Origin: Bacteroidales bacterium
GTDB taxonomy: Bacteria; Bacteroidota; Bacteroidia; Bacteroidales; JAIOZK01
Assembly (NCBI GenBank): GCA_021740625.1
Contig: JAIOZK010000015.1
Coordinates: 32,161 to 96,160 of the forward strand
Direction of reading: 5' to 3'
DNA: 64,000 nucleotides
Part shown: piece by piece, positions 19,551-27,165 of the stretch
Layout of the letters: each line of letters opens with the position of its first letter
Numbering within the stretch: the first letter of the stretch is position 1
Position numbers and translations under genes: made by a program
Notes under the pieces: generated by a model
The model's database searches: none
What the model was told of the DNA's origin: nothing
Seen by the model: the letters and a program-made list of their open reading frames with translations, nothing else

Positions 19551-19600
19551 AATAAAAAAATGGTCATTTCGCTCAAAACAGTACAGAACGAAATGACCAT
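19551..19600 (-). terminator. Intrinsic terminator of the encapsulin operon
   Basis: A perfect 12-bp stem ATGGTCATTTCG (19560-19571) / CGAAATGACCAT (19589-19600) with a 17-nt loop, followed on the minus strand by a run of seven Ts. It is 33 bp after the GNAT stop. Confidence 0.88.
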
Positions 19601-19633
19601 CTCAATTATTAATTATTAATTACTAACTGTCAA

Positions 19634-20080
19634 CTATTTGTCTCCGGTCCAGCGCATTTCCAGGTATTTATTGGTATATCCTACTTTCTCGTAAAGATAG
19701 CGTGCTGGATTATCCGGTTCAACATGCAATTTCATGGTACCATCGGCCATCTGATGTGTTTTTTTCATCAGTTGCCGGCCGAGGCCTTTCCCTCTGAAAT
19801 CACGATGCACTGCAATATAAACCAGGATGTTTTCAGGGATATAGCCTTTCATTCCGGTTTTATTCACCACTACAGCACCTGCCAACTGCTCATCGATATA
19901 CCCCATCAGTACATATCCCCCGAAAGAATCGAATTCTTTCATTGCGAAGTCAACACATCTGGTAATATCTTCTTTGGGATCTCCAAACTGGTCAAGATGC
20001 TTGTATAAAAAATCGATCAATTTTTCTTTTTCCTCTGCCGGAATACCGGATTCCGGCGTATACTCTTTGATTTTTAACAT
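19634..20080 (-). CDS. GNAT-family N-acetyltransferase
   Basis: 148 residues with the acetyl-CoA binding signature in VYIAVHRDFRGKGLGRQLM (R-G-K-G-L-G P-loop) and the late LYEKVGYT. The N-terminal half includes a FGGYVLMGYIDEQLAGAVVV strand typical of the family. It acetylates an amine on an unknown acceptor. It is the last gene of the minus-strand operon, 11 nt after the encapsulin stop, and is followed by a strong terminator. It has no C-terminal tag like that of EncFtn, so it is probably not shell cargo; whether it modifies the shell or its cargo cannot be told. Confidence 0.88.
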   Translation of the reverse strand: MLKIKEYTPESGIPAEEKEKLIDFLYKHLDQFGDPKEDITRCVDFAMKEFDSFGGYVLMGYIDEQLAGAVVVNKTGMKGYIPENILVYIAVHRDFRGKGLGRQLMKKTHQMADGTMKLHVEPDNPARYLYEKVGYTNKYLEMRWTGDK

Positions 20081-20091
20081 ATCTGTTTTTA

Positions 20092-20886
20092 TTATTTTAG
20101 TAAAACAAAAGCGGCGGGGTCGATCACCTGGAATGTAAATGCTTCTGTAAAATAAAGCTGGACATTGTTGCGGTCATGGGTTTCATAACCGATCGAAATA
20201 TCTTTGCCCAGGGTAATTTTAAAATCACCGCCTCTTTCCGATACCACAAATGCGCCTTTCAGGTTGGGAGCCAGGATCAGGCTTCCGCCGAGAATGTGCT
20301 CCAGTTGTTGCCGCAATGGATAACCGTGCACAAAAGTAGATATATTCTCCCACTTTTCAACATCCAGCACCAAACTGTATGGGCCTTCGATGGCAGAAGT
20401 TTTCAACACACTCAATGCTTCCGTTACGGCATGCAAGATCTTTGAAGAATCCTCCGGAAAATCGTGCGCCTGGTTTTCCGCCATATTTTTCAATCCTTTA
20501 ATATTGGCATTTTTCAAACCTTCATAAATAGCATTTTCTTCGAAGGCCGCCAGTCGTTTGGCTGCTTTTTCCAGGGGATCCAGGTCGATATCCTTGGCAC
20601 CCCGTTCAATATTATCAAGTTCCCATAAATCAAGCTTAAAAGCTGTTCGCACCTCAATCAAGGGATGTACTTCCTGTATCCCATATTGCAATTCCTTTTT
20701 ATCCTGGTTTTTGGGTATGTGCAATCTGCCAGCCGGTATGGCACCCATGTCCAGACCATTCGGGCCATCCACATCGGCAAACTTCCTGGCCGACAAATCC
20801 GATTTAAACACCTCGCTTGCCTGCTCATTGATTTCCTCCCATGCTGCTTCGGTAATGGGAGCAAGTTGTTTTTTCAAAATATCCAT
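20092..20886 (-). CDS. Encapsulin nanocompartment shell protein (family 1)
   Basis: 264 residues, aligned by memory along its whole length with the Thermotoga maritima encapsulin: LAPITEAAWEEI, RKFADVDGP, FKLDLWELDNIERG, IEGPYSLVLD, VVSERGGDFKITLG and the C-terminal FTFQVIDPAAFVLLK. The fold is the HK97 phage capsid fold, forming icosahedral protein shells in the cytoplasm. The Trp in DLWELDN (W88, equal to T. maritima W87 on which flavin stacks) is kept. The ATG at 20886 is chosen because AAAGGAG lies just upstream; the longer frame would run into EncFtn. It is 13 nt after the EncFtn stop. Shell size (T number) cannot be deduced by eye. Confidence 0.97.
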   Translation of the reverse strand: MDILKKQLAPITEAAWEEINEQASEVFKSDLSARKFADVDGPNGLDMGAIPAGRLHIPKNQDKKELQYGIQEVHPLIEVRTAFKLDLWELDNIERGAKDIDLDPLEKAAKRLAAFEENAIYEGLKNANIKGLKNMAENQAHDFPEDSSKILHAVTEALSVLKTSAIEGPYSLVLDVEKWENISTFVHGYPLRQQLEHILGGSLILAPNLKGAFVVSERGGDFKITLGKDISIGYETHDRNNVQLYFTEAFTFQVIDPAAFVLLK

Positions 20887-20899
20887 AATATATTCTCCT

Positions 20900-21241
20900 T
20901 TACTTGATTTTACCGATTCCCAGATCACTTTCATTTTCACCTTCCTCCTCCTCACCTTCTTCCAGTTCGGTGATATTACCATCGGTAAAGAGATAGGTCT
21001 TCAGATTCTCATCCCATGCATCCATATTTCTCCTCAGCCATTCGATGGCCATGCATGCATGCTCGATCTCCTCATCCCGGTTGTGGGCAAGAATCTGCTT
21101 CAGCCCTTCGTCGCTGGTTATATCAATGCGCTGGTTGTACCAGTCGACGGCTTCAATTTCTTCTTTCAAACTTACCAGAGCGCGTGTAATGTCCCTGGCC
21201 TTTCCTGATAATTCATTTGCTGGTTCGTGATATTGTGACAT
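20900..21241 (-). CDS. Encapsulated ferritin (EncFtn) with C-terminal cargo peptide
   Basis: 113 residues. It matches the Rhodospirillum rubrum EncFtn core closely: SQYHEPANELSGKARDITRA, LKEEIEAVDWYNQR, ILAHNRDEEIEHACMAIEWL. Ferroxidase residues are present (E28, E58, H61, equivalent to R. rubrum E32, E62, H65), as are W34 and the entry-site glutamates E27/E30. It forms a ring-shaped ferroxidase that cannot store iron itself and works inside encapsulin. After a long acidic linker (EEGEEEEGENES) the tail SDLGIGKIK fits the cargo-loading peptides that bind the shell interior. The ATG at 21241 is used; a TTG three codons earlier is possible. There is no Shine-Dalgarno site. Confidence 0.96.
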   Translation of the reverse strand: MSQYHEPANELSGKARDITRALVSLKEEIEAVDWYNQRIDITSDEGLKQILAHNRDEEIEHACMAIEWLRRNMDAWDENLKTYLFTDGNITELEEGEEEEGENESDLGIGKIK

Positions 21242-21312
21242 AATTTTCAATTTTTTTGATTGTCATGGGAAAAAACCCTGCCAATAAAAACTTTCCTGAT
21301 TTATTATAATTT

Positions 21313-21642
21313 CTATATGATACGATTCGATCTCATTGTATTCTTTGGTATTCTCACATAGAGTATATTCCCGTCTACATTGGCGGATATCAATCTTGAA
21401 TTTGCATTTGCCGGCAATTTGAAATTACGCTCATACACCTTTTTACTTTCATGGCCCATGATGCGCTTCTTTCTAATGGAAAGCTGCAATATATCATCCT
21501 TCACATTCATCTTCAGATCATCCTGCCCAAAATCAGGCACGGCAATGCTTATCGTATAATCCTTTTTGTCTTCACTAATATCTATGGGGCGTTTACTGTA
21601 GGGGTTTCTTTTTATCAATTCTTCTTGGTTTATCTTTTCCAT
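21313..21642 (-). CDS. Small heat-shock protein (Hsp20/alpha-crystallin)
   Basis: 109 residues with an alpha-crystallin domain: RPIDISEDKKDYTISIAVPDFGQDDLKMNVKDD, IRKKRIMGHESKKVYERNFKLP, then the late ANVDGNILYVRIPK; the N-terminal arm is short (about 18 residues) and the C-terminal I-x-I motif is replaced by NRII. It is an ATP-independent holdase that forms oligomers. It is upstream of EncFtn by 71 bp on the same strand with no terminator between, so it probably leads the operon Hsp20-EncFtn-encapsulin-GNAT. AAGAGG before the ATG is a moderate Shine-Dalgarno site. Confidence 0.92.
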   Translation of the reverse strand: MEKINQEELIKRNPYSKRPIDISEDKKDYTISIAVPDFGQDDLKMNVKDDILQLSIRKKRIMGHESKKVYERNFKLPANANSRLISANVDGNILYVRIPKNTMRSNRII

Positions 21643-21669
21643 AAGTTAACCTCTTAAAGCAATATGAAC

Positions 21670-21685
21670 CAAAATAAGATGCCAA
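21670..21685 (-). promoter_or_regulatory. TTGGCAT box upstream of the Hsp20/encapsulin operon
   Basis: On the minus strand TTGGCATCTTATTTTG begins 43 bp before the Hsp20 ATG. TTGGCA is an exact sigma-54 -24 core, but the -12 part is TTTG instead of TTGC. The gene immediately upstream encodes a sigma-54 activator. A similar box precedes the USP operon at 14250. Confidence 0.35.
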
Positions 21686-21839
21686 CAATTGCGATGGAAT
21701 TAACGAACTTATGAAATGCTTTCAATTTCAAATGCTCCATTAATTTTCTCGGTAAAGAAATAAAATACCGCAATGCAGATTGTAGAATAATATTCACAAC
21801 AATGGGAATGAATTTCTTCAGCTTCGATGGGATGACCCA

Positions 21840-23189
21840 TTATGATCTTGTGGGATCGATATTGAACTTATTGATCTTATTATACAAGGTTTTCCGGTCG
21901 ATCTTCAGTATCTTGGCGGCCCTGGATTTATTAAAATCAGCTTTGTGCAGGGCATCCAGAATAACCTGCCGTTCGGCATGATGCGAAGCCTCTTTAAGAT
22001 CTACATCAGATCGCGGATCAGTTGACTTTTCCGAAAAATGACCGGGACGCCTGATCTCATCCGGGATATGGATGCTTTCAACAACTTCATTATCGCAAAG
22101 CAATACAGAACGTTTGACAACATTTCTGAGCTCTCTCAGGTTTCCCATCCATTCATAGTTCTGCAATATTTTTTTAACCTCATCATCAAAGTCTTTTACA
22201 GATTTATCCAGTTCATCATTGGCCTGTTCCCTGAAATAATCTGCAAAAATTACAATATCCTCAGGCCTTTCCCGAAGTGGGGGCACTTTTATTTTAAATT
22301 CATTGATCCTGTGGTAAAGATCATCGCGGAAATTATTTTCCTTCACCATATTCACAAGGGGCTCATTGGTAGCTGCAATGATCCTCACATCAATGCGAAT
22401 ATCCTTATTCTCTCCTACCCTGTTTACCGTGCGCTCCTGAAGTACGCGCAATAGTTTTACCTGCACCTCATAAGGCAGGTTACCGATCTCGTCAAGGAAC
22501 AGGGTACCGCCATGGGCTGCTTCAAAGGAACCCATTTTATCCTTAATGGCTCCTGTAAAAGCGCCTTTAACATGCCCGAAGAGCTCGCTGTTGGCCAATT
22601 CATACGGGATTGCACCGCAATCAACGGCTATAAATGGTTTTTCTTTTCGCTTGCTGTTGTAATGAATGGCCTTGGAAACATATTCTTTTCCTGTTCCCGT
22701 TTCGCCTTCTATCAGTACAGTCATATCGGTGGGCGCCACGATCCTGGCCAGTTTCAGAATTTCTTTCATCTGCCGGCTTTCCCCGATTACAAATTCTTTT
22801 TCAAAGCTTTTCTTTCCCCTGCTTTTGCGCCTGCCCTTCAACGCCTGTTTGATGAGTGAAAGCATTTCCTCAGGACGAATGGGCTTGGTAACATAATCAA
22901 ATGCCCCCGCCTTGATCAGCTTGACGGCTGCCGATACTTCAGCATAAGCAGTAATGACGATCACTTCCAAAGTACTGTTCATCCTTTTGATGCTATTCAG
23001 GATGTTCATGCCGTCGCTGTCGGGCAACCTGTAATCCAGCAGCACCAGGTCATAATTATTGTCTTTGAGCTTTTGAAGTCCTTTGTTTCCAGCAAAGGCT
23101 ACATCCACTGCATAGCCTTCTTCTTTCAGAAAGTTTTCCAGCAAAGTGCAGATATAAGTATCATCATCAATGACCAGTATTCTCTTCAT
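21840..23189 (-). CDS. Sigma-54-dependent response regulator, NtrC family
   Basis: 449 residues in three parts. Receiver domain 1-120 with D8-D10 acidic pocket and phospho-acceptor D52 ([12 protein letters not shown]), K102. AAA+ domain about 135-370 with Walker A GETGTGKE (162-169), the sigma-54 contact loop GAFTGA (209-214) and Walker [10 protein letters not shown]-terminal Fis-type helix-turn-helix ([20 protein letters not shown]). When phosphorylated such regulators open sigma-54 promoters from upstream sites. The partner kinase gene is 9 nt upstream on the same strand. Targets are likely to include neighbouring stress genes, because TGGCAT-like boxes precede several; that is inference. 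Confidence 0.96.
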   Translation of the reverse strand: MKRILVIDDDTYICTLLENFLKEEGYAVDVAFAGNKGLQKLKDNNYDLVLLDYRLPDSDGMNILNSIKRMNSTLEVIVITAYAEVSAAVKLIKAGAFDYVTKPIRPEEMLSLIKQALKGRRKSRGKKSFEKEFVIGESRQMKEILKLARIVAPTDMTVLIEGETGTGKEYVSKAIHYNSKRKEKPFIAVDCGAIPYELANSELFGHVKGAFTGAIKDKMGSFEAAHGGTLFLDEIGNLPYEVQVKLLRVLQERTVNRVGENKDIRIDVRIIAATNEPLVNMVKENNFRDDLYHRINEFKIKVPPLRERPEDIVIFADYFREQANDELDKSVKDFDDEVKKILQNYEWMGNLRELRNVVKRSVLLCDNEVVESIHIPDEIRRPGHFSEKSTDPRSDVDLKEASHHAERQVILDALHKADFNKSRAAKILKIDRKTLYNKINKFNIDPTRS

Positions 23190-23198
23190 AATACGTAT

Positions 23199-25148
23199 CT
23201 ATTGTTTTAATTCTTTTTTCAATTCCCTGATGATGTGGTCTGAGCTATCAACAATCTTATGAATCATCTCAGGTATTGTGCCATAATTTTTCTTTCGTAG
23301 GGTGAGGTCTTCAGTATGCTCAAGTAATTCGACAAGATGCATGGCCTGGATATGCCTGCCGGAGGGGATCATTTTATGCGCCAGTTCTCCGATGCTTTTC
23401 CAATCTTCTTTTTGCAGAAAATGCCTCATTAGCTTTATATTGGAGTGTGTATTGGAGATAAAGGTATTGACCATTGTATTGAAGAATGTCTTGTTCCCCC
23501 TGGTTGTGCTTTCAAGCTCTGCCAGGTTGTAAGGCCTGTCCTGATCCACAAAAACCTGTTCTGTCGCCTTTTCCTCTTCTGTTTTGCTGAGTGTTTGCAT
23601 ATCCTCAATGTTTTCATCGAAGAAAAACCGCACAAGTGTATCAAAAAGTTCTGATTCGTTAAAAGGTTTTAACAGATATCCATCCATGTCTGCATTCAAA
23701 AATCTCCGCAAGTCCCTTTCGATTACATTTGCCGTTACAGCCAGGATGTACAGCGGTTCTTTTCTTTGCTTTTTCATTTTGCGGATACGCTGTGTTGCTT
23801 CCATACCACTCATGCCCGGCATATGAATATCCATTAGGATGATATCAAAATCGTGTTCCTGGCACATTTCAATCGCCTGGAAACCATCCACAGCAATCTT
23901 ATATCGAACGTCCCATTCATCGAATATGGTTTTTGCCAGCAAGCGGTTTAATTCGTCGTCGTCAACCAGCAGGATGAATTTATTTTTTAATACAATGGGA
24001 TCAATGTGAACCTGTTGCGTTGCGGGCAGCTTCTCTAAAGGCACTTTCTTAAAGGGCAGTGTCACGATAAACTCCGAACCTTCTCCGGGAGTACTTTCAA
24101 TGGCAATTTTACCATTTTGCATTTGTACCAGTTTTTTTGCAATCGTGAGTCCCAGTCCGCTCCCTCCAAATTTCTTTGTAATTCCACCATCAGCCTGGGT
24201 AAACTCTTTGAATATCAATTTACGTTTGCTTTCTTCTATTCCGATCCCGGTATCAATTACCCTGAAAATGATCCCAACCTCATCTGCATATTCATTTTCT
24301 ATTTCAGCAGAAACGGTAACTGATCCTTTCTCAGTAAACTTAATTGCGTTGTTTACAAGGTTAAGCAAGATTTGTTTCAGCCTGACCACATCGCCTGATA
24401 TCGGATAATCCAACCGATGACTCTTGATCATAAACAGCTCAATTCCTTTTTTTTCTGCTTTCAGTCGTTCAATATTTTCAATCTCACTGAATACATCTCC
24501 CAGGTTAAACACTTTGCTTTCGAAGTTAATTTCTCCGATTTCTACCTGGGATAGGGTAATGGTTTCATTAACAATGGAAAGCAAATGAGAAGAGGAGTCC
24601 CTGATTGCATTCAAAAAAGTACTTTGCTTTTCATCCAGCTTGGTTTTCAGGAGCTGTTCCGTAAATCCGATCACAGTATTCAATGGTGTCCTGATTTCAT
24701 GACTAACGCTGGCCAGAAATTTACTTTTGGCCTCATTGGAACGCTCTGCACGCTTCATAGCTGACTTCAGGGCTTCAGCGCTCAATTTATCTTCGGTAAT
24801 ATTTTCAAATATGAGCATGCACGCTACAACATCCTCACTGTTGTTCTCCCTGATCGGTACTGCCTGAATGAAATAATAGTGATCATTGATCATCAATTCA
24901 TGCGAAACACTGGTACCTTTCATAGAAACCCGCAAAAGGGGATTCAGGGCATGATAAACCTTTGTTTCAAAAAACTCACGAATGTGTCCTTTTTCGCTCA
25001 AATTTCTATCCCGAAATGTTTTACGCAATTCCGCTCCCTCTGCCATGATTGCTTGAAGATCCCTGTCGATCAGCCATATCATAGCATTGGGTATATTCCG
25101 CAGCATTTGCATCAGAAGTTCCTGTTTTCTGCTTGATTTATCCTCCAT
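23199..25148 (-). CDS. Cytoplasmic hybrid histidine kinase (PAS-HisKA-HATPase-REC-Hpt)
   Basis: 649 residues without a membrane segment. A PAS-like domain (about 10-115) is followed by a coiled coil, the H box SVSHEIRTPLNTVIGF (H150), ATPase with the N box LNLVNNAIKFT and G boxes DTGIGI and GGSGLGL, a receiver domain with D440 in IILMDIHMPGMSG, and a C-terminal Hpt domain with H591 in ELAHKMIP. The multi-step relay H-D-H would pass phosphate to the NtrC-type regulator encoded next. A soluble PAS sensor suggests an internal cue such as redox state, oxygen or a metabolite. A promoter box lies 20 nt upstream of the ATG. Confidence 0.95.
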   Translation of the reverse strand: MEDKSSRKQELLMQMLRNIPNAMIWLIDRDLQAIMAEGAELRKTFRDRNLSEKGHIREFFETKVYHALNPLLRVSMKGTSVSHELMINDHYYFIQAVPIRENNSEDVVACMLIFENITEDKLSAEALKSAMKRAERSNEAKSKFLASVSHEIRTPLNTVIGFTEQLLKTKLDEKQSTFLNAIRDSSSHLLSIVNETITLSQVEIGEINFESKVFNLGDVFSEIENIERLKAEKKGIELFMIKSHRLDYPISGDVVRLKQILLNLVNNAIKFTEKGSVTVSAEIENEYADEVGIIFRVIDTGIGIEESKRKLIFKEFTQADGGITKKFGGSGLGLTIAKKLVQMQNGKIAIESTPGEGSEFIVTLPFKKVPLEKLPATQQVHIDPIVLKNKFILLVDDDELNRLLAKTIFDEWDVRYKIAVDGFQAIEMCQEHDFDIILMDIHMPGMSGMEATQRIRKMKKQRKEPLYILAVTANVIERDLRRFLNADMDGYLLKPFNESELFDTLVRFFFDENIEDMQTLSKTEEEKATEQVFVDQDRPYNLAELESTTRGNKTFFNTMVNTFISNTHSNIKLMRHFLQKEDWKSIGELAHKMIPSGRHIQAMHLVELLEHTEDLTLRKKNYGTIPEMIHKIVDSSDHIIRELKKELKQ

Positions 25149-25168
25149 TTATCAATGTAATTTTAAAA

Positions 25169-25176
25169 CAAAAGTA
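25169..25176 (-). promoter_or_regulatory. Bacteroidetes -7 element for the kinase/regulator operon
   Basis: TACTTTTG on the minus strand, an exact TAnnTTTG match, 20 nt before the kinase ATG. A TGG, not TTG, sits at the -33 distance. Confidence 0.5.
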
Positions 25177-25342
25177 GAGTGATTTCTACACTTCTCCACA
25201 GTTTTGCAGTCAGATTCAATTCAAATTAATAATACAAAAAATATGAATATAAACAAAAATAACACCTGCAAGTGTTGATTTTCAATCTCTGATAAAAATC
25301 TTTATCGTTTAAACCATGGCCACAGGTTCAACTGTATAAAGA

Positions 25343-25357
25343 TGGCATAACCTTCGT
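25343..25357 (+). promoter_or_regulatory. TGGCAT box upstream of a USP gene
   Basis: TGGCATAACCTTCGT, 60-odd bp before the ATG at 25409, shares the -24-like TGGCAT with the boxes at 14251 and 21684. The -12 part is poor. The rest of the 260-bp gap between the divergent kinase and USP genes is AT-rich with nothing else recognisable. Confidence 0.25.
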
Positions 25358-25408
25358 GAGTAATATACAGGAATCTAAATCACCTAACACACGTAATATT
25401 TTTTAGCT

Positions 25409-26254
25409 ATGAAAAGAATACTTGTACCGACAGACTTTACGGATACCGCAGAAAACGGACTTGACGTTGCGGCAGATCTTGCCGAAGAACTGAATGCTGA
25501 AATTCTATTGCTGAATGTAATCTATCCTGTAAGAGGTACCACTTTTACCGCAATGGGTGACATTAACAAAATGCCCAGGGGTGAAGCCGACCGTTTTATG
25601 GTAGAGCTTGTGCGTACCAACAAAGTCAGATTACAGGAAGAGATCAAAAACTACGAAGACAGGAATATCACAATCACTCCACATATCGACTTTGAGAACA
25701 AAACCCATGGTCTCAATCATTTTGTAAAAGAAAATGAAGTTGATTTTATCGTAATTGGAACAAAAGGCAGCAAATCTTTAACAGAATACCTATTTGGCAG
25801 TCATACGGAAAATATTATCAAGGCTTCTGATTGCCCTGTTATATCGATAAAAGAACCAACGAAAGATTTTAAGCCCAAAAATATTGTTTTTGCAGTTGAC
25901 ATTCAAAAGGAAGAATATTACGGTATAGATGACCTCCAGGAGTTCGCGGAAGAATTCAACAGCCAGGTACATTTCCTCTATGTCATGGATGATGGTGTCG
26001 ATAACAACGAAGCAGTAAGCAAATTACAAAACCTGGCCGATTCAAATCATTTTAAAAACTACACCATCAATACGCTCGAAAACAGCAATGTTGAGAACAC
26101 CATAAAAAAGTTCGCCAGGCGGAAGGAAGCCGACATGCTTGCCGTGGTATCAGAAGGTAAGAAGGGGATCAAAGAACTTATCTTCGGCAGCGTAACCAAT
26201 GATATCATCAATAATATGCATGAGCCTGTTCTCGTAATGAGCAAAGAAAAGTGA
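25409..26254 (+). CDS. Universal stress protein, tandem UspA domains
   Basis: 281 residues. First domain MKRILVPTDFTDTAENGLDVAADLAEELNAEILLLNVIYP with the nucleotide loop GTKGSKSLTEYLFGSHTENI (G-x2-G-x9-G-S type) and CPVISI; second domain from about residue 150 (KPKNIVFAVDIQKEEYY), ending EADMLAVVSEGKKGIKELIFGS and EPVLVMS, which also keeps a Gly-Ser loop. Both loops look able to bind ATP, unlike the USP at 14294. It is divergent from the two-component operon and is a candidate target of it. There is no Shine-Dalgarno site. Confidence 0.92.
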   Translation: MKRILVPTDFTDTAENGLDVAADLAEELNAEILLLNVIYPVRGTTFTAMGDINKMPRGEADRFMVELVRTNKVRLQEEIKNYEDRNITITPHIDFENKTHGLNHFVKENEVDFIVIGTKGSKSLTEYLFGSHTENIIKASDCPVISIKEPTKDFKPKNIVFAVDIQKEEYYGIDDLQEFAEEFNSQVHFLYVMDDGVDNNEAVSKLQNLADSNHFKNYTINTLENSNVENTIKKFARRKEADMLAVVSEGKKGIKELIFGSVTNDIINNMHEPVLVMSKEK

Positions 26255-26274
26255 TTTTATTTCCATAATCCCTG

Positions 26275-26282
26275 TATATTTG
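26275..26282 (+). promoter_or_regulatory. Bacteroidetes -7 element (TATATTTG)
   Basis: Exact TAnnTTTG match ending 16 nt before the ATG at 26299. It favours that ATG over the TTG at 26284, which would lie before the expected transcription start. Confidence 0.5.
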
Positions 26283-26298
26283 TTTGAAATTTAACTGC

Positions 26299-27042
26299 AT
26301 GCAATTCAATAAACATGTTGAGGAAAAGCTCATCATGAAGATGTTCAGGGATGCATACCAGGATTTCCCAAAAGGCAGGCTTGTAAAATCCGAATCGCCT
26401 GATTTTTTCCTCCGGGAGGCCCGAAAGAAAAAAACCGGTATTGAACTTACCAGGTTGCACGACGGAAATCATGATGCGAACAATCCGGCTGAAGTCATGA
26501 CAACCGAATCCTACCTGGTACAAAAAACCTCCCGGAACTTTTACAACAAACACAACACACCCCTCCTGGTCAAATTCTTTTTTAATGAAACGCCAATAGA
26601 ACGGGAAGATACTGATATTTATGCCGATTTCCTGAGCCTCTACATTGAAAAACTACTGGATACAATATCGCTGAAGTCATTGAACATATTAGAAGTACAC
26701 GATAAATTACCTGACTTTCTCGACGGAATTGCCCTGATTTCTCATCCTGATTTCAAAGAATCATGCTGGAGCCCTGCCAAAAATTTCCTGATCTATGACC
26801 TGAGCAAGGATATACTCCAGAACACCATCAACCTGAAAGAAGAAAAATTGAAACTATACCAGAGCAGGGATTTTGATAAATACTGGCTGGTGATCAGCAC
26901 ATTGAAGATCAATCCCGGCAAAAAGTTCAACATCAGAAATAAAATTGAGAAATGGAGTTTCCAAAGCGGTTTCGACCGGATATTGCTTTATGAGATCCTT
27001 TCCAACAGGGTGTTTGAATTGAATACACCTGGTTCGGAATAA
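26299..27042 (+). CDS. Unknown soluble protein with a possible PD-(D/E)XK-like motif
   Basis: 247 residues, no signal peptide or membrane segment, not recognised as a named family. Near the N-terminus it reads SPDFFLREARKKKTGIELTR: a PD followed after about 13 residues by a hydrophobic strand with Glu (GIEL), the layout of the PD-(D/E)XK nuclease core in which the usual Lys after E-x is replaced by Thr. A helix before the motif (EEKLIMKMFRDAYQDFP) and a Gln/Lys-rich C-terminal half also fit. The nuclease reading is weak without structure comparison. It has its own -7 box and no mobile-element or methylase neighbour. Confidence 0.45.
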   Translation: MQFNKHVEEKLIMKMFRDAYQDFPKGRLVKSESPDFFLREARKKKTGIELTRLHDGNHDANNPAEVMTTESYLVQKTSRNFYNKHNTPLLVKFFFNETPIEREDTDIYADFLSLYIEKLLDTISLKSLNILEVHDKLPDFLDGIALISHPDFKESCWSPAKNFLIYDLSKDILQNTINLKEEKLKLYQSRDFDKYWLVISTLKINPGKKFNIRNKIEKWSFQSGFDRILLYEILSNRVFELNTPGSE

Positions 27043-27059
27043 TATCTTAAGAATTAGAT

Positions 27060-27160
27060 GAGGATTTTATTGCTCGATTGTTCGATTGTTCCGACTTTTA
27101 TCGAAGGTTCATGTCCGGGAGATGGGCTTCGATTGACTTGAGGTGATTCGATCGATTGCC
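27060..27160. repeat. Short simple repeat between convergent genes
   Basis: The 123-bp gap holds CGATTGTTCGATTGTTC near 27076 (the reverse complement of the CAATCGAACAATCGAAC at 53648) and several GATTCGATCGATTG-type words. No gene or terminator is visible. Confidence 0.35.
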
Positions 27161-27165
27161 CCCCC

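Noticed and set aside
20092..20886. Prophage capsid gene
   Set aside because: The HK97-like fold is shared, but the sequence follows family 1 encapsulin and EncFtn is next door; no other phage genes exist in the window.
19634..21642. A second encapsulin cargo in the neighbourhood
   Set aside because: The C-termini of GNAT, Hsp20, dodecin, DUF302 and the FAD enzyme were read; none resembles the LGIGKIK-type tail of EncFtn.
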